Assembly (NCBI GenBank): GCA_010015745.1
Contig: ML978203.1
Coordinates: forward strand, 1-64,000
Direction: 5' to 3'
From: Setomelanomma holmii
Taxonomy: Eukaryota > Ascomycota > Dothideomycetes > Pleosporales > Phaeosphaeriaceae
Length of the DNA stretch: 64,000 nucleotides
The notes under the pieces are model-generated. The model ran no database searches, was not told the origin of the DNA, and saw only the letters and a list, made by a program, of their open reading frames with translations. Within the stretch, counting starts at the first letter, position 1. The number at the start of each line of letters is the position of its first letter. The position numbers were made by a program, and so were the translations under genes. Positions 35,552 to 46,921 of this stretch are shown here, in pieces.

Positions 35552-36423
35552 ACGGCTTCCTACGCGGGAATATTTCTTTTGTCAGATTATGTTTGACTTG
35601 GTTTGCGTCGAGCAAGATACGGTATACCTACACCGGCGTTTGGAAAAGGGATAGCACCATCGCGTGTATAGGCTGGGTCCGGATGGACGTCGGCGTACGT
35701 CTTTGCTGCGTTTCTCGACCCTTATACTTTGGTTCCTTTGGGGCGCGTATACCTTACGGACCGTCTCGACCAGAGGTATGAGATAGCTATAGCTTGATAC
35801 CAATGTTACTTCAGCTTTGCCAATTTTCAGCCTACTTCGAGCTTCAATGTCGGATTGTGTTATCAGGCTTCGTGTTTGATTGTCACACGGTGGTGGAAGA
35901 GGTGCGAAGAGCTGCAGCTCAATCGACGGTTGCGTCGTCCATTAATCAACAGGAGCACTTTGTGCTGAGAGGTGCTGATCACGTATTTCTTATGACATCA
36001 ACAAGCTCGATGAGAAAACAGGCGACACGGGTGAAGGTTATGGCGACAATGACAGGCATCATTAGTTGAAATAAGTAGCTACAAGCTCGAGTGAGCGGAA
36101 AGACAGACGACGAAGGTAAATGGTAAGATATGTCATGGCTTGTCCGTACGCCGACTAAATGCTGAGAAAGACTGCGAACTCTTGTGCCTTGGGCTATATT
36201 GTGGGCGAAGATCCGAACGTGAAATAATGAACCACCTGCGTGTCATCAATGCTGCTCCGTGTGCGCATCCCTGCTCCTTGACCATGACGTGGGAGCTGCC
36301 CTCAGCTCTCGGGGTCGGGTTTTGGCAGAAGAAGTAAAGTGTCTGAGTGTCGCTCGTGGCTGCGTAACTGGTGGTTGATGGAGCGACAAGAGCGATAATG
36401 TACGCAAGAGAGTCGAGACGTGC
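35552..36423. other. Convergent intergenic region
   Basis: 3' flanks of srbA (plus) and the Ste2 gene (minus). Only short ORFs; nothing supported. Confidence 0.5.
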
Positions 36424-37647
36424 TTAAACATGATGGCCAGCATCACCGCGCGAGACGCCAAACTCGCGACCGATATAGATGCTGTCATCCTCATGCTCTT
36501 GCATGTTCTTCTTGTGGGGTGATGGAGTCGTAGTTGCGCTGTCGATGCCTTTGTCTTTGTGGGAGTAGGTACAAACACTGAGTTGCCGACTCTTCTCCAC
36601 CGCGGTGTTGGTAGCATTGCTGCCATAGTTGGTGGAAGCTGCTGATCGATAGAACTCGCCTCGGATGAGTCGGTTGTGCGAATCTGGGTCGCGTGTGGCG
36701 ACGGCTTTCTCGTTGATGACGCCGGCCCAGATCGCGGAGAGCGGGAGGAAAATGCACACGACAGTCAGCACTTGGACGCCGAGCTCGGGGACAATAGATG
36801 CTTTTTGGAACTGGAAGCAGGTGAAGATGGCTGAGACGTGTTAGTGAACTGCTCTAAAGAGAGGTATGCTTGATGACATACCTGGGATCAGCATGGTTTG
36901 ACAGCCCATAATGAAGACAATCTGCATGGGCCCAAATTGAGGCATCTTGAGCTTACGTCGCTGAAGAATCGCATAGCCGAGTTTCCATGTGAAGACACAG
37001 CTGAACAACCATATCGCAATAGCTTGTGTGATGTACATGGTGGATACCACGTATTTGTATGCCTCCACAGATTGTCCGTTCAGTGTTTGCTTGATGACGA
37101 TGACGGTAAATGCGGCCCTGAATCCGATAGCAATGCACGCCATGACTGAAGTGATCGCCATAATGATGTACCGCTGAATTGGCATCGTGGTCACACACAC
37201 TACCCAAACTTGGATGCTGAGTGACACCATAACCAGGATAAGGACAAGGAGGGTGAAGATGTTTGTGGTTACCCAGGTGTGGATGTCTTCGTGTTTGACG
37301 CGAGCGTAGTTCTCAGACAGCAAGGTGTAAGGATTCATCATCGTGCTCGTTACATAACAGCTGAGAAGGACACAGCGGATGAAGTTGAACAACAGACACA
37401 ATGCATTGACAAGGAAGATGGAGGATTTTCGCTTCTCTGACCGTGTGAGAAGTAGTAGTACCAGCAGTAGTAGCAGCGAAGCCCCAACCTGGGAGCCGTA
37501 GTTGATACCCAGCCGTGAAGTGTAGTTGCGGAGGTAATTGAAGTCCTCCATGCTGACGGTGATGTTGCTGCCATCTGGATTGAAGACGACGAGTGGCTGT
37601 GTCCAGGGATCGAAGCCAGGCGGTGGTGTTGTGTTCTCCATGCTCAT
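36424..37647 (-). CDS. STE2: Ste2-type alpha-pheromone receptor (GPCR)
   Basis: Seven-pass plasma-membrane receptor for the peptide alpha-factor-like pheromone, signalling through a heterotrimeric G protein to the mating MAP kinase pathway. Exons 37647-36882 and 36830-36424, 390 aa. The extracellular N-terminus (WTQPLVVFNPDGSNITV) has glycosylation sites. Hydrophobic helices include GASLLLLLVLLLL, then LVNALCLLFNFIRCVLLSCY, then NIFTLLVLILVMVSLSIQVW; the intron falls inside the conserved MLIP-AIF of helix 6. Helix 7 (VLTVVCIFLPLSAIWAG) is followed by a ~95-residue Ser/Thr-rich tail for desensitisation. Two close in-frame ATGs (37647, 37641) could start it. It lies back to back with the BRCT gene, about 1 kb between starts. 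Confidence 0.93.
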
Positions 37648-38643
37648 GGTGAGGTCTCTGGTCTCAGGCGAGAGGTGATGGAAGTGTGTCTTGCTGTGCC
37701 CCACGAAGTAGGTTTCGAGTGGGGGCGAGAGAACGACGCCTACCGCAACACAACGTTTCGATCAGATGCAGCGTAGATGAGACTGGCTTGGCGCTATCTG
37801 GGGAGTGTCGAGGATAAAGAAGGGGAGGCTAGTCGCCGAAGATGGGGTCCGATGGCTTGGTTGAGACTGCAGTTGTGATGTGGAAGAACAGAAGAGGGGG
37901 AGAAGGATTGATGGACTTGGAAAGAGTGAAAGGATCGAATAGTCCACGGAAGTAAAAAGATATAGTCGGTGGATTCCTGCCTACAATCTGAAGCTGATGC
38001 GCACTGTAAATATTGTAAGTGCGGTGAGGGAAGGAGCGCTGGGTGCGACAATAGCAAGTACACTCCAGCACAGCAAATTGCTCGCCTCTGGAGCTCAGTC
38101 ACTTCAGCTTGACTCTATCGCAGTGTCTGCACTAGAATATTGAGACAGTTGAAGCTCTTGTTATTGTTCTCCGTCTCCTTCATTCGTTCCCACATGGCTG
38201 CTCGCCGTCGAGAACCCATTCGAAGTAAGACTCGTCCAATGCTATGAACGATCACATTTCTCCTGTCTCTCAATGAGGTGCTGAGATGCTCGAGAACTTC
38301 TTTAGATCCCGAAGTGGTGCTTTCTAGGGTCTGTGAGGTCGTTGTCCTGACAGCGCGCAACTCTTACTATTGTTCGTGAAACACTCGAATGCCATGGCTG
38401 TGAGACACTCGCTTGCCAACGCGAGTACACTACGACCGCTAAAACACAAATATCTGGAGACGTAGTGGAATGGCTCTCGAAGTTCGTGCGATAATTTTGT
38501 TCACTGGTGTAGGGATTGGATTGCGTCAGTACGGCTCCTGAGGAAGGTGCATGCTGTGCCGCCCACTTTTGGGACTAGCGTGGCGCTAATGCAAATCATC
38601 TTCCCCGTGATGGCGCGTTTCTTATCCATGCCACTTTATCGCC
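37648..38643. promoter_or_regulatory. Divergent promoter region, STE2 / BRCT gene
   Basis: About 1 kb separates the two divergent start codons. CT-rich stretches lie close to the STE2 start (37850-38060, minus-strand sense). ORFs inside are shadows. No specific binding site is claimed. Confidence 0.5.
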
Positions 38644-40645
38644 ATGACGCGTCGACTTTGTCGCGCCCTCAAATCCGACATGACATGGGCTCTGCAGGTG
38701 TCCACGGAGGGCCGCGCATCGCACCCTCCTGTTAATCTGCTTGAAGAGGGTGTTGTCTCCCTTGTTGTGGTGTTGAACTCCAATTTTATGGTCGTGCATG
38801 ACTTCAAGCCTGAGATTCACACAGAACTCGCCCAGATCAGTATGTATGGCTGTTCAACTTTTCAAACCATGTGCTAATCGCAGCAGCTACTGGCCCGTCA
38901 GGGGCTAGACTAAGAGCGATTGATCGTGTTCTGAGAGTTCTTCCTGGCCATCAAGATGTCCGCACAGATCACTACGAACTTTTGCCGCGCGCGAGCGATC
39001 TGTCAGAAGTGTTTCTGCTCCGTCCTGGGGACGTCATCAGCTTCGCCAATGCAAAAGAAACCGTCTCTTGCATTTGGACTGAGTCTAAAGTACAGGTGAA
39101 CTCCTCTGCAACAGAAGAAAGCAAGGTGGTAGACGTGTTTGACGGTATTGCTGAGACAACACCAGAAGAGGAGACTGAGCATGAAGATCTTGATAACACT
39201 GTCACGGCAGTAGCGGCAACACAGTCCAAGTCACAGTCGATCTCAGGATCTAAGTCACAGCGACCGAGAGCTACGCCTCAGCTGTCCAACCAAAGGTCCG
39301 TGGTTGTTCAGGAAACACCTACTGTCGCTCGCGTAAATGGTGTCATTGACCACATTGGTGCTCCGATACCCTTCAATCAATCTGAACCCACGGGGGATGC
39401 CCTTCTACCTACTGCAGAAGCGATACGCGAAGCTGAAGCAGCAGAACCATACTCGACAGCTCGCACTGGCCAATCACAGAATGCAATACATACCGAGAAT
39501 CCCGCGATCGAAGGATTGGAGCTAGAGATTACCCATGATAGCGATACCAATCATGCTGTACCGGCTGGACTTTCTGACAGCGTTATGGGCGAAGCACCAG
39601 ATGACGAGACGCTGAAGAAGCACCCCAAAGTGTTGATCTCAAGGAAACGCCCAAGCCCAGGTCTGGACGAGCATGAGCTTCGAGGACCATCTATCAATGG
39701 CAAGCGAGCTAAGAAGAATGTTGCGAGAAGTGAGGACGATACTCAGGATAGCCGAATGAGCAACATTATCGTCAATACATCTCCGGTCGCGCCATCGGTC
39801 AAGGGAAGGAGACTGAAGTCAGCTGTTCCTGAAATTGAAGAAGTCAACGATTCAACGCCCTCGCGGTCGCAGAGAAGCTCACAAAGGTCTACTGCGACAA
39901 CTAACTTGTATGAAGGGCCTACACCACGCGTCGCTACTAGCAGCTCGGCCTTGACTGATAAGAGCTTGGCCGTCAAGTTCTTGAAGAAGCAGGGTGGGGC
40001 ATTTGTCGAATCGACTAAGGAAGAGTTCAACGTTCTGTGGCGAGTGTTTCTCGTCTTTCAATTTGTGCTTGTGTGCTAATGAATATTGACAGTATTCGAG
40101 ATGGCAATCTCCCTAAGACACCAAAAGTTCTCTTAGCGATAACAACAGGCACACCCATCGTTACCGACAAGTGGCTCACAGATTCTGCTAAGGCTGGTCA
40201 CTTCCTTGCTGCCAAAGCTTACAGACCATCTACACCGAAGCAAGAGAAAGATTGGAAGTTTAAGCTAGAGAGTGTAATCGGCCACCCACAAACTCCCTTT
40301 GCTGAATTCACTATCCACTTTACTACCGGACTCCACGCTGCCTACAAGGTCTTCACAGAGATCGAGCAAGTTTGCAAGGCTGCAGGTGCAGCAAAAGTCA
40401 CCAAAAAGAAGAAAAAGATCAACCCAGACGACAATGTCATCGTGCTAGCTGTCGAAGAAGGTGACGAAGAGGCCGAGATGCTCATTCGTGAAGGTGTAGC
40501 TTGCTACAACCGCGATCTATTACCTTTGAGCATATTCCGTGGTGCTCTTGATCTCGACAGCGATGAGTTCAAGCTCACCGCTGCAGTAGCTGCTGCCGGA
40601 AGTAGTGTAAATGACACCAAGGCAAAGAGAGGCAGGAAGAGCTAG
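38644..40645 (+). CDS. BRCT-domain protein, possible FHA-like N-terminus
   Basis: Probable nuclear DNA-damage or chromatin adaptor. Proposed exons 38644-38839, 38884-40036, 40093-40645; 633 aa in phase. The C-terminal ~230 residues look like a tandem BRCT pair: FLKKQGGAFVESTKEEFNVL, then TPKVLLAITTGTPIVTDKWL (typical BRCT strand plus Trp), then HFTTGLHAAYKVFTEIEQVCKAAGA-type sequence ending SIFRGALDLDSDEFKL, and a basic tail. The N-terminal ~100 residues (VVSLVVVLNSNFMVVHD, then VFLLRPGDVISFANAKE) end like an FHA domain, but the start is uncertain (38644 or 38680). FHA plus C-terminal BRCTs would recall fission yeast Mdb1 or MDC1. The third exon's donor GTGGCG is weak but is the only one that keeps the BRCT frame. 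Confidence 0.68.
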
Positions 40646-41124
40646 GCATCCTGTCGCACACGAACTTTAATCCTTCACGACGATGCATGATCTCAATGAG
40701 GCAACGAAGAGGGTGATTCCCTGTCTGTTTTATGCATAGCGAGCGGAGCATGTTCTCGAGGGACTGGTAGGGGATCTTGAGGCTTATTTCAGCAATACAT
40801 GAAGCAATGCGAGTACGTACATATACCCAATTGTAGCCAAAGACTGTCGGTCAAGAATCAAACGTCGTTGCCGGTAGTGCAGCACTACTTAATAACCAGA
40901 TCAAGATTACCCACAGTTTTCCGCCAACCATCTTGACGTCTGCCGACATAAGCGAGCCCGACCCACCACAATATGCTTCTCACCCAAATACGTCAAACAG
41001 TCACCCACCATTGTCGAAGTATCCGTTGCAAGCTCTGAAATAATAGTATATAGTAGTGGCAATTCCTCGAGTTGCTCAAATCACGTGTCAAACAGCCACA
41101 GCAAGTCCATCCAGCTTGCTCACA
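40646..41124. other. Intergenic
   Basis: 3' flank of the BRCT gene and upstream flank of tRNA-Asn. No ORF or motif supported. Confidence 0.5.
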
Positions 41125-41211
41125 TCCTCCGTGGCGCAATTGGCTAGCGCGTCTGACTGTTATTCAAGATGGCAAATCAGGAGGTTGAAAGTTCGAGCCT
41201 TTCCGGGGGAG
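41125..41211 (+). tRNA. tRNA-Asn (GTT) with 13-base intron
   Basis: The fold was read by eye. Acceptor TCCTCCG (41125-41131) pairs with CGGGGGA (41204-41210), discriminator G 41211. The D arm is GCGC/GCGC. The anticodon stem TCTGA/TCAGG encloses C-T-GTT-A, where a 13-base intron (TTCAAGATGGCAA, 41162-41174) follows base 37, the canonical nuclear intron site. The T arm GAAAG-TTCGAGC-CTTTC is perfect and carries the B box. A T5 Pol III stop lies at 41216-41220. Mature length 74 plus CCA. One wobble pair is present in each of the acceptor and anticodon stems. Confidence 0.93.
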
Positions 41212-41550
41212 TATCTTTTTGCTGCCATCGCTGCCATTTCTTTTGTGCGATGTGCCTGGCAAAAGGGGCTGTGAAAGGCGTTTAACTTGACGAACAAGCA
41301 TTCCTTTCGGCATCATAAGCGCTCAAGAGCCTACCAGTCTTGTGATTGGTATTGTGCGGGTGAGTGATGGGCATGTACGATGGTGCGCGAATTGGGAGGT
41401 TAAAGTGTGGGTGTGGATATGGGAACGGGTCGGGTCATTGGGTGCTGCGGCAAGCTAAGTCTTCATCTTGATCTTCTAAAAATTTTATCGAAACGATCAG
41501 ACTCTCCATAAACCTAGCAATACTTGCTCGACGCAGAAATGGGACCCGTA
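41212..41550. other. Intergenic
   Basis: Flank between the tRNA-Asn gene and the 3' end of the CmcJ/AsaB-like gene. Apart from the T5 terminator nothing is seen. Confidence 0.5.
41216..41220 (+). terminator. Pol III terminator (T5)
   Basis: A run of five T, four bases after the tRNA-Asn discriminator base. Confidence 0.8.
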
Positions 41551-42472
41551 CTACCTCCAAAAGCACACAATCCTCGCCTCAATGCTCTCCCTCGGCGCCT
41601 CCTCCTCACTTCCTCCCAGCCTAAACGCAGTGTGCGGACACCTCCACCCGGGCAGATCCTGCTTCGTATCAAACCCCTTAAACACAACCATCTCATCCGG
41701 CTGCATCTCGCTCATGTACCACCACTCGTGCTGCTGTTCCTCCTTAGCATGACTCATGACATAATTCGCACTCTTGATTCCCGTCCTACTAAAATCACGC
41801 AAACGGACTTGATAGTCTGCATTAGGCACAGTGGTCGCATCACATACAGCCAGTGGATCTCTGTTGATTGTTTTGAGCGGCCGCCATGCGCCGAGAAATG
41901 CGAAGCGCGAACTTATGTCGAAGAGCTGGGCTATGTGTGCTGGCAAGTCGAGTTCTGCTTTCGTGCCTTCGATGGCAAAGGGCATCCCGGCGTAGTCGAC
42001 GTGCGGGTGGCCGGAGGGAATGTCTTGCCAGCGTCCGCGGGAGTCTTGGATGCCTTTGTCGGCTGGAGAGGTGTGTGCGCGGATTACGTGGTTGAAGACA
42101 TGGGCGATTGATGCGCCCGTTCTAATCAGTCAGCTTTTAATTGAAGTAGGTTGGGGTAGTGTGGATTTACAATATCTTCGCGATTTGTTCGAGCTCGGGG
42201 TAGTACTTGCGCTTTATGGTCTTTTCGTCATCATCGGGAGTTACTCTGTGCTTGGGAGGCAACTGTATGTATTCAAAGCCATGCGTGTCGAGATGGAATC
42301 TCTGGTTGCTATTTGGCACTTCACGAATTATCATGGTGCGTGTGGACTCGTCGCGTTCGCCCAGGTATCGCGTCTTCCATGCTGACTTAGGGTTTGGCGG
42401 GCCCGTGGCTGGGGTATAATTGATGTCAGCAACAACGTCCCCACAATGCGAGTCGCGATGATATTGGCCCAT
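41551..42472 (-). CDS. CmcJ/AsaB-like hydroxylase/desaturase family protein
   Basis: Exons 42472-42171 and 42121-41551 (49-base intron) give 290 aa, the normal length of this family, which includes AsaB of aspergillic acid synthesis and bacterial CmcJ (cephamycin methoxylation). Family marks: an opening with INYTPATG, a conserved GASIAHVFNHVIR segment, AFLGAWRPLKTINRDPLAVCDA in the core, and HEWWYMSEMQPDEMVVFKGF followed by RCPHTAF near the end. Members are thought to be iron-dependent oxygenase-like or related enzymes in secondary metabolism, but most are uncharacterised. The catalytic reaction here cannot be told. No other cluster gene is adjacent; an SDR lies about 3 kb away. Confidence 0.85.
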
Positions 42473-43325
42473 GTTGGAGGAATCAATGGCTTCGAACTAA
42501 GTTAATATGATCATTGGTCTAGAGCGGGTATCTTGTGGACGTGCTTCGAAACGCGAGACAAGAGGTGCTGGGTTCGGCATCATCGCGGATCCGCGAGTCG
42601 TCTCGTGAACACAATGAGGGGTCGGTACTCGACACCCTGAAGTTTCGTTGACGATATGGTCGTGCACTTGCACCATTGGTTGTCGCTCTCAAGACTCATC
42701 TCTCTAGTGTCCGAAACATCAGCGTCTCTTGTGTGAAAACAGTGTCGCTACCGAGAACAAAGGTAGTCGTCGGTACATGAGTCTTCACTTGGTCTACTGA
42801 CTGTGCCTCACGTGAATCGCACAGTCCGAACATATTGGGCGCCAAATGGGTGGAATTCAATGTCGACGCTGTTCGTTACTTGGACTTTGGCGCAGCATGT
42901 CTGGAGGCAGGTGCGCGGAACAGGTGCTCAGGTATGAATTTGAAAACAACTAGTACCCGAATAGGTCTAGGCGATTGTGTAATGTGCGTATTGCCTCGCC
43001 GCGTCGCACCTGTCTCATAAAACATCGCACTCGAATCGCAGTCGGATCTTCATTGAATCACGTATCACGGCCCTTTTTTCTGGTACTTTGGCACATGCAG
43101 AAAAGTGCATGCTGGCGCGCCTTCGCCTGACCACCACCATGTCCTGCATGTAGCTACATTGCAGCGATCCTGTCTATGTTGGAATTTACCTATCGTCTGA
43201 GGCGCATTTGAAGAGGTTCCAGTTGTATACTCCACCCGGTCCTGTTGTGACTTGATCCGCGAATCGCCTGTGCAGAAGCTGGCCGCGTGGAGCGTGGCTT
43301 TGGGAACTGGCACGTTGTCGCTAAC
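42473..43325. other. Intergenic
   Basis: Divergent region between the CmcJ/AsaB-like gene and the F-box pseudogene. Short ORFs only, nothing supported. Confidence 0.5.
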
Positions 43326-44945
43326 ATGGGAGCCAAAATCTCCTACGAAATGGTCCCAAACGATAAGATGATCAACATGCAAGAGCGTCTTGTTGCGAAA
43401 CAAACAGCCAGTAAACCTTTCCTGAATCTTCCTGCCGAGACCATCAGGCTTGTGCTACGCTTCTGCTCACCTGTCGACATCAAGAGCGTGACCGAGACAT
43501 GTCACCTCTTCCACGACATTGGTACAAGTCCCATATATCGTACGTCATAAGCTATGCTGAGGCTTGCATCGGATATCAGAGCTATATCGCATCGTAGACA
43601 TCAGCTCTCACAATGATGCAATCACCTGTCAGTCTCGTGAAGGTGATGACTTCCGAGTGCCACCCAGCTTCATACGCAGAAAATGGACAAAACTCGACTG
43701 TGTCACATACATTAGGCAAGAATACTTCGTGCGCACTATGGTTGAGAACCATTCACTTGCGCATCACATTCGTGGGCTGAAGTGGACGGTGTTGGATCTG
43801 GCTGTCACAACCATATGGGATTTTGAAGATGAAGAGATGGCAGAGAGGTTCACGGAAGAGAGGCAATTGAACGTAGATGTAGAAGTGCCAGTCACCACAG
43901 GCAGTGGCGGTGAGTGCCTTCACTGCCGTAACGAAAATCAACTGCTTAATTGGACCCAGAAGAAGTTTGGCGCACGTTCGACAGCATGATCAATGTCACG
44001 TCCATTGACATGTGCTGGCTCGAGTAAGTTGTTGCGACTTCTCTCAAACATCTGCTGACGACCCAAGCGAATCGCGACTAAACATTACACCCAGCCCGCT
44101 CTTCCCTTCTTTAACCTTAGCCCGACTGAGTGGCGTAATGACTAGAGCGATGGTCCGGAGTATGATCTCACATGCCGCATAGCCAGAGCATCTGGAATTA
44201 GATAATCTCCTACAGTGGTCAAACATCGAGCCACCACTACTTTCCTACATTCTAAGAGCTGGCCGCGTATTGGTGAGATAAGTCCTCTGCACACAATGTC
44301 GTCCCTGAAAGTCGGCTCGTGGGTAGTGCTCTCGATCCTTTACTCGGCCACTGTACTGCTCTCACATCTCTCTGCATCGCCACCGTCGGTAACGGCACTG
44401 CTCTCGAGTATCCTATCAATTGGGAACACCGCTGCTACAACTCATGGGTGCGCTTTATTGATTCTCTGCGAGGACAACTACGTTACTTCTCATTCAAGCA
44501 GGGCTTTGATCGTGATTACGATGCGCAGAGAGCGGCACTCTGTCGCGTATTTGCTATACATACCAAGTCCCGGCAACTAGATCTACTCTTCCTGAGATGG
44601 ATCATGCCAATGCTTGTCAAGGCAGGGTGGCCAAAGATACGAACCATGGAAATCAGAGGCGTTGGAAAGACTTGGGATATGGAGCTTAGGCAAGGAAGAC
44701 CGAGCGCAACGGAAATCCACAAGCCTGACGTGCAGTTTGAAGTGAAGGGGTACAAGTACACATGCTTAGGGCGGTATGAAATATTGATCAGGCGAGCTGT
44801 CTTCAATCACGCGGCGCAGGAGCAGCTCAGGGGATTGTTGCCCGCGGACGCGGATTTGATAGTAGAAGAAGAACAGGACAAGGACTATGATGGTCTGTGG
44901 TATGACAATAGTGGCCTGGAAGTTCATGCGAGAGATGAAGATTGA
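43326..44945 (+). pseudogene. F-box / leucine-rich-type protein, disrupted
   Basis: Exons 43326-43539, 43580-43909, 43960-44023 and from 44095 join in phase. The N-terminus has an F-box (FLNLPAETIRLVLRFCSPVD, then SVTETCHLFHDI), typical of substrate adaptors of SCF ubiquitin ligases. In exon 4 a TAG at 44180-44182 interrupts the stretch MISHAA-stop-PEHLELDNLLQW; the codons on both sides clearly belong together, and CAG to TAG is a likely change. Further on, frame is lost near 44250-44300 and regained in the ORF that ends at 44945 (GSALDPLLGHCTALTSLCIA ... EVHARDED). So at least a stop and a frame break separate the two halves. A 48-base intron removing the TAG (44135-44182) is formally possible, but it would delete conserved-looking residues. 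Confidence 0.65.
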
Positions 44946-45366
44946 GACTTCGAACCTGCATGATCGCGTGATCGCGCGAGATTGCTTGACGTCATGGAAG
45001 TTGGACATGAGGACAACCAAGCAGGAGAACGTTAAACGGAGACTATTCCGCTGAGCTTTGGGTGCACGTTGGTGTGAAAGGTGGAAACCGAGATCGCTCG
45101 TGGAGACCAAGGCCCTTTCGGAGCCTAAGAACCATACAAGACGCAGTGATCGTGCAACGAGTCCCTAGACGTAGGCTTTTTCGAGCAGCTCTACATCATC
45201 CTGGGCACGAGGAATGATGTTGACGCTGGCAACCCAGGGAGATAGGACTAATCAACACAAACGCGATAGCACAAGTGCACGCAAATGTAGCCTTTCGAAT
45301 ATACTATTGGTACTCATCAATTATGCTACGCATCCTTCTCAAACCCGCTACTACGTATTCCAACAA
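44946..45366. other. Convergent intergenic region
   Basis: Between the ends of the F-box pseudogene and the SDR gene. Nothing supported. Confidence 0.5.
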
Positions 45367-46173
45367 TCACTGCGACGAACCTCCCGAAATCGTCAAAACC
45401 TGCCCATTAACCCACCCGCCATCCTCACTCGCCAAAAACGCCACCACCCTCGCCACATCCTCCGGCACCGCACACCTGCCCAGGGGACAATGATTCGCCA
45501 TGAGCGTCTCAATCTTCTCCGCCGGCCAATCTGGGCTACCACCCGGAATATAATGCCAAGCATTCTGCGTGAACATATCTGACTTAATACCACCAGGCGC
45601 CACACCATTAACGGTTATCCCGCGCTTTCCGAAATCGGTAGCAAAAGCCTTGATGAATCCGATGACGGCCATTTTGGACGCGTTGTAGAGTGCGTGGTCT
45701 TTGACGCCGAGCAGGCCGGCGGCGATGGATGACATGAGAATTATACGCCCGTTGTCTTCGATGTATTTGTATGCTGTTTGACCGACGAAGAACTGTGCGC
45801 GCGCATTTAGGTTGAATACATGGTCGTACTTCTCCTCTGTGATTTCCTCTGTGACATCCCATGATTCTGTGCCTGAGTTGCTCATGACGATGTTGATCTT
45901 GCCGAACGCTTTCTTCGCCTCTTCGAATAAACGGTGGATCTCAGAGACTTTAGATACGTCGGCTTTGATGGCCACGGCTTTGGCGCCGTTGCCGAAGCCT
46001 TCGATGATTTGGCATACTTCTTGTGCTGGGCCTTCGGATGAGACGTAGTTTACAATTACGCTGGCGCCGCGCTTGCCGAGCTCGATGGCGCAGCCGCGTC
46101 CGATGCCGCGACCGGCGCCGGTGATGAGAGCAACTTGGCCTTCGAGAGAGGCGGTAGGGACGTTGATAACCAT
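45367..46173 (-). CDS. SDR, tri-/tetrahydroxynaphthalene reductase-like
   Basis: Classical short-chain dehydrogenase/reductase of 268 aa, single exon, ATG 46173. The cofactor motif TGAGRGIG (18-25) indicates NADP(H)-type binding; NSG stands at the NNAG-like position (99-101), the catalytic Ser is in LMSS (near 148-149) and the catalytic Tyr-Lys in YNASK (163-167). The C-terminal half reads like the fungal THN/versicolorin reductase group (ITVNGVAPGGIKSDMF, then RVVAFLASEDGGWVNGQVL and an ISGGSSQ end). In that group the enzymes reduce naphthols in DHN-melanin or polyketide routes. No polyketide synthase or scytalone dehydratase is in the window, so the substrate is unknown. Confidence 0.88.
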   Translation of the reverse strand: MVINVPTASLEGQVALITGAGRGIGRGCAIELGKRGASVIVNYVSSEGPAQEVCQIIEGFGNGAKAVAIKADVSKVSEIHRLFEEAKKAFGKINIVMSNSGTESWDVTEEITEEKYDHVFNLNARAQFFVGQTAYKYIEDNGRIILMSSIAAGLLGVKDHALYNASKMAVIGFIKAFATDFGKRGITVNGVAPGGIKSDMFTQNAWHYIPGGSPDWPAEKIETLMANHCPLGRCAVPEDVARVVAFLASEDGGWVNGQVLTISGGSSQ

Positions 46174-46921
46174 ATTGGTGGATTTGGTGGTGAGGTCACG
46201 TGGAGGGTGGGTGCGATGGTCCTATTGGCTGATGCTGGCGATGGTAGAGTTCTTGGTCTTTCCTGGACGACGCCTCCTTTTATGACTTTGAAAATGCAAT
46301 AGAGACTAGGAAAGCAAAATTGGGTATCTTATTTCTTCCAGCCTCCCCGTCTGAAGCTATTATATACGACATTGTGCGGTCCCAAATGTCCATGTTCGCA
46401 GTATGGCGGGCGCCGGCGGGGATCCGAAGCTCCAATACCGAAAATAGCTGGAGCTGTCTCAGGGACTTGCGGCTCTACACCTCGGAGCTCTGGTAGTCTA
46501 CTCTAACATTGCGCTAAACGTCTCGGTTACTATGGTGCTGGTTGCAAAATGTCGTGCACGACTGCCGGCCTGCGGTGCGGAGGTCGGAAGGAGGAGGGGC
46601 CACTATGTTCGGTGTTGGGACTGCAAGGCGAGTTGGAGACGCGAAGCAGTGTCCGATCTTTCTTAGCGCTACACTTTGTTGCACTGGAGTTTTGCTTTCT
46701 TTTGTGTGGTGGCAGGAGTCTGCCAGAGCATGCGTTGATGATGACGACAGATTTATGGTGGTGAGGCGGCGGATCTACCCTTAGCGCAGGTACCAGATCG
46801 CTGACATGGGGCGAGCTCAACACCATAGTTGTATTTGGAGAAAGCTGTTTGCTGCACGTCTTGATAGTCATTCAAAATTGAGCTTGTTGAGCACGAGTGC
46901 GAACAAGGACAACCCAACCCT
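46174..46921. other. Intergenic
   Basis: Promoter of the SDR gene and 3' flank of the SurE gene, both on the minus strand. The ORFs here are chance frames. Confidence 0.5.

Noticed and set aside
44135..44182. 48-base intron that would remove the TAG of the F-box gene
   Set aside because: GTAATG donor and no good branch site; it would delete residues that read as continuous coding sequence, so pseudogenisation is the better explanation.
41551..46173. Secondary metabolite gene cluster
   Set aside because: No PKS, NRPS, terpene cyclase, transporter or pathway regulator in the interval; two family hints are not enough.
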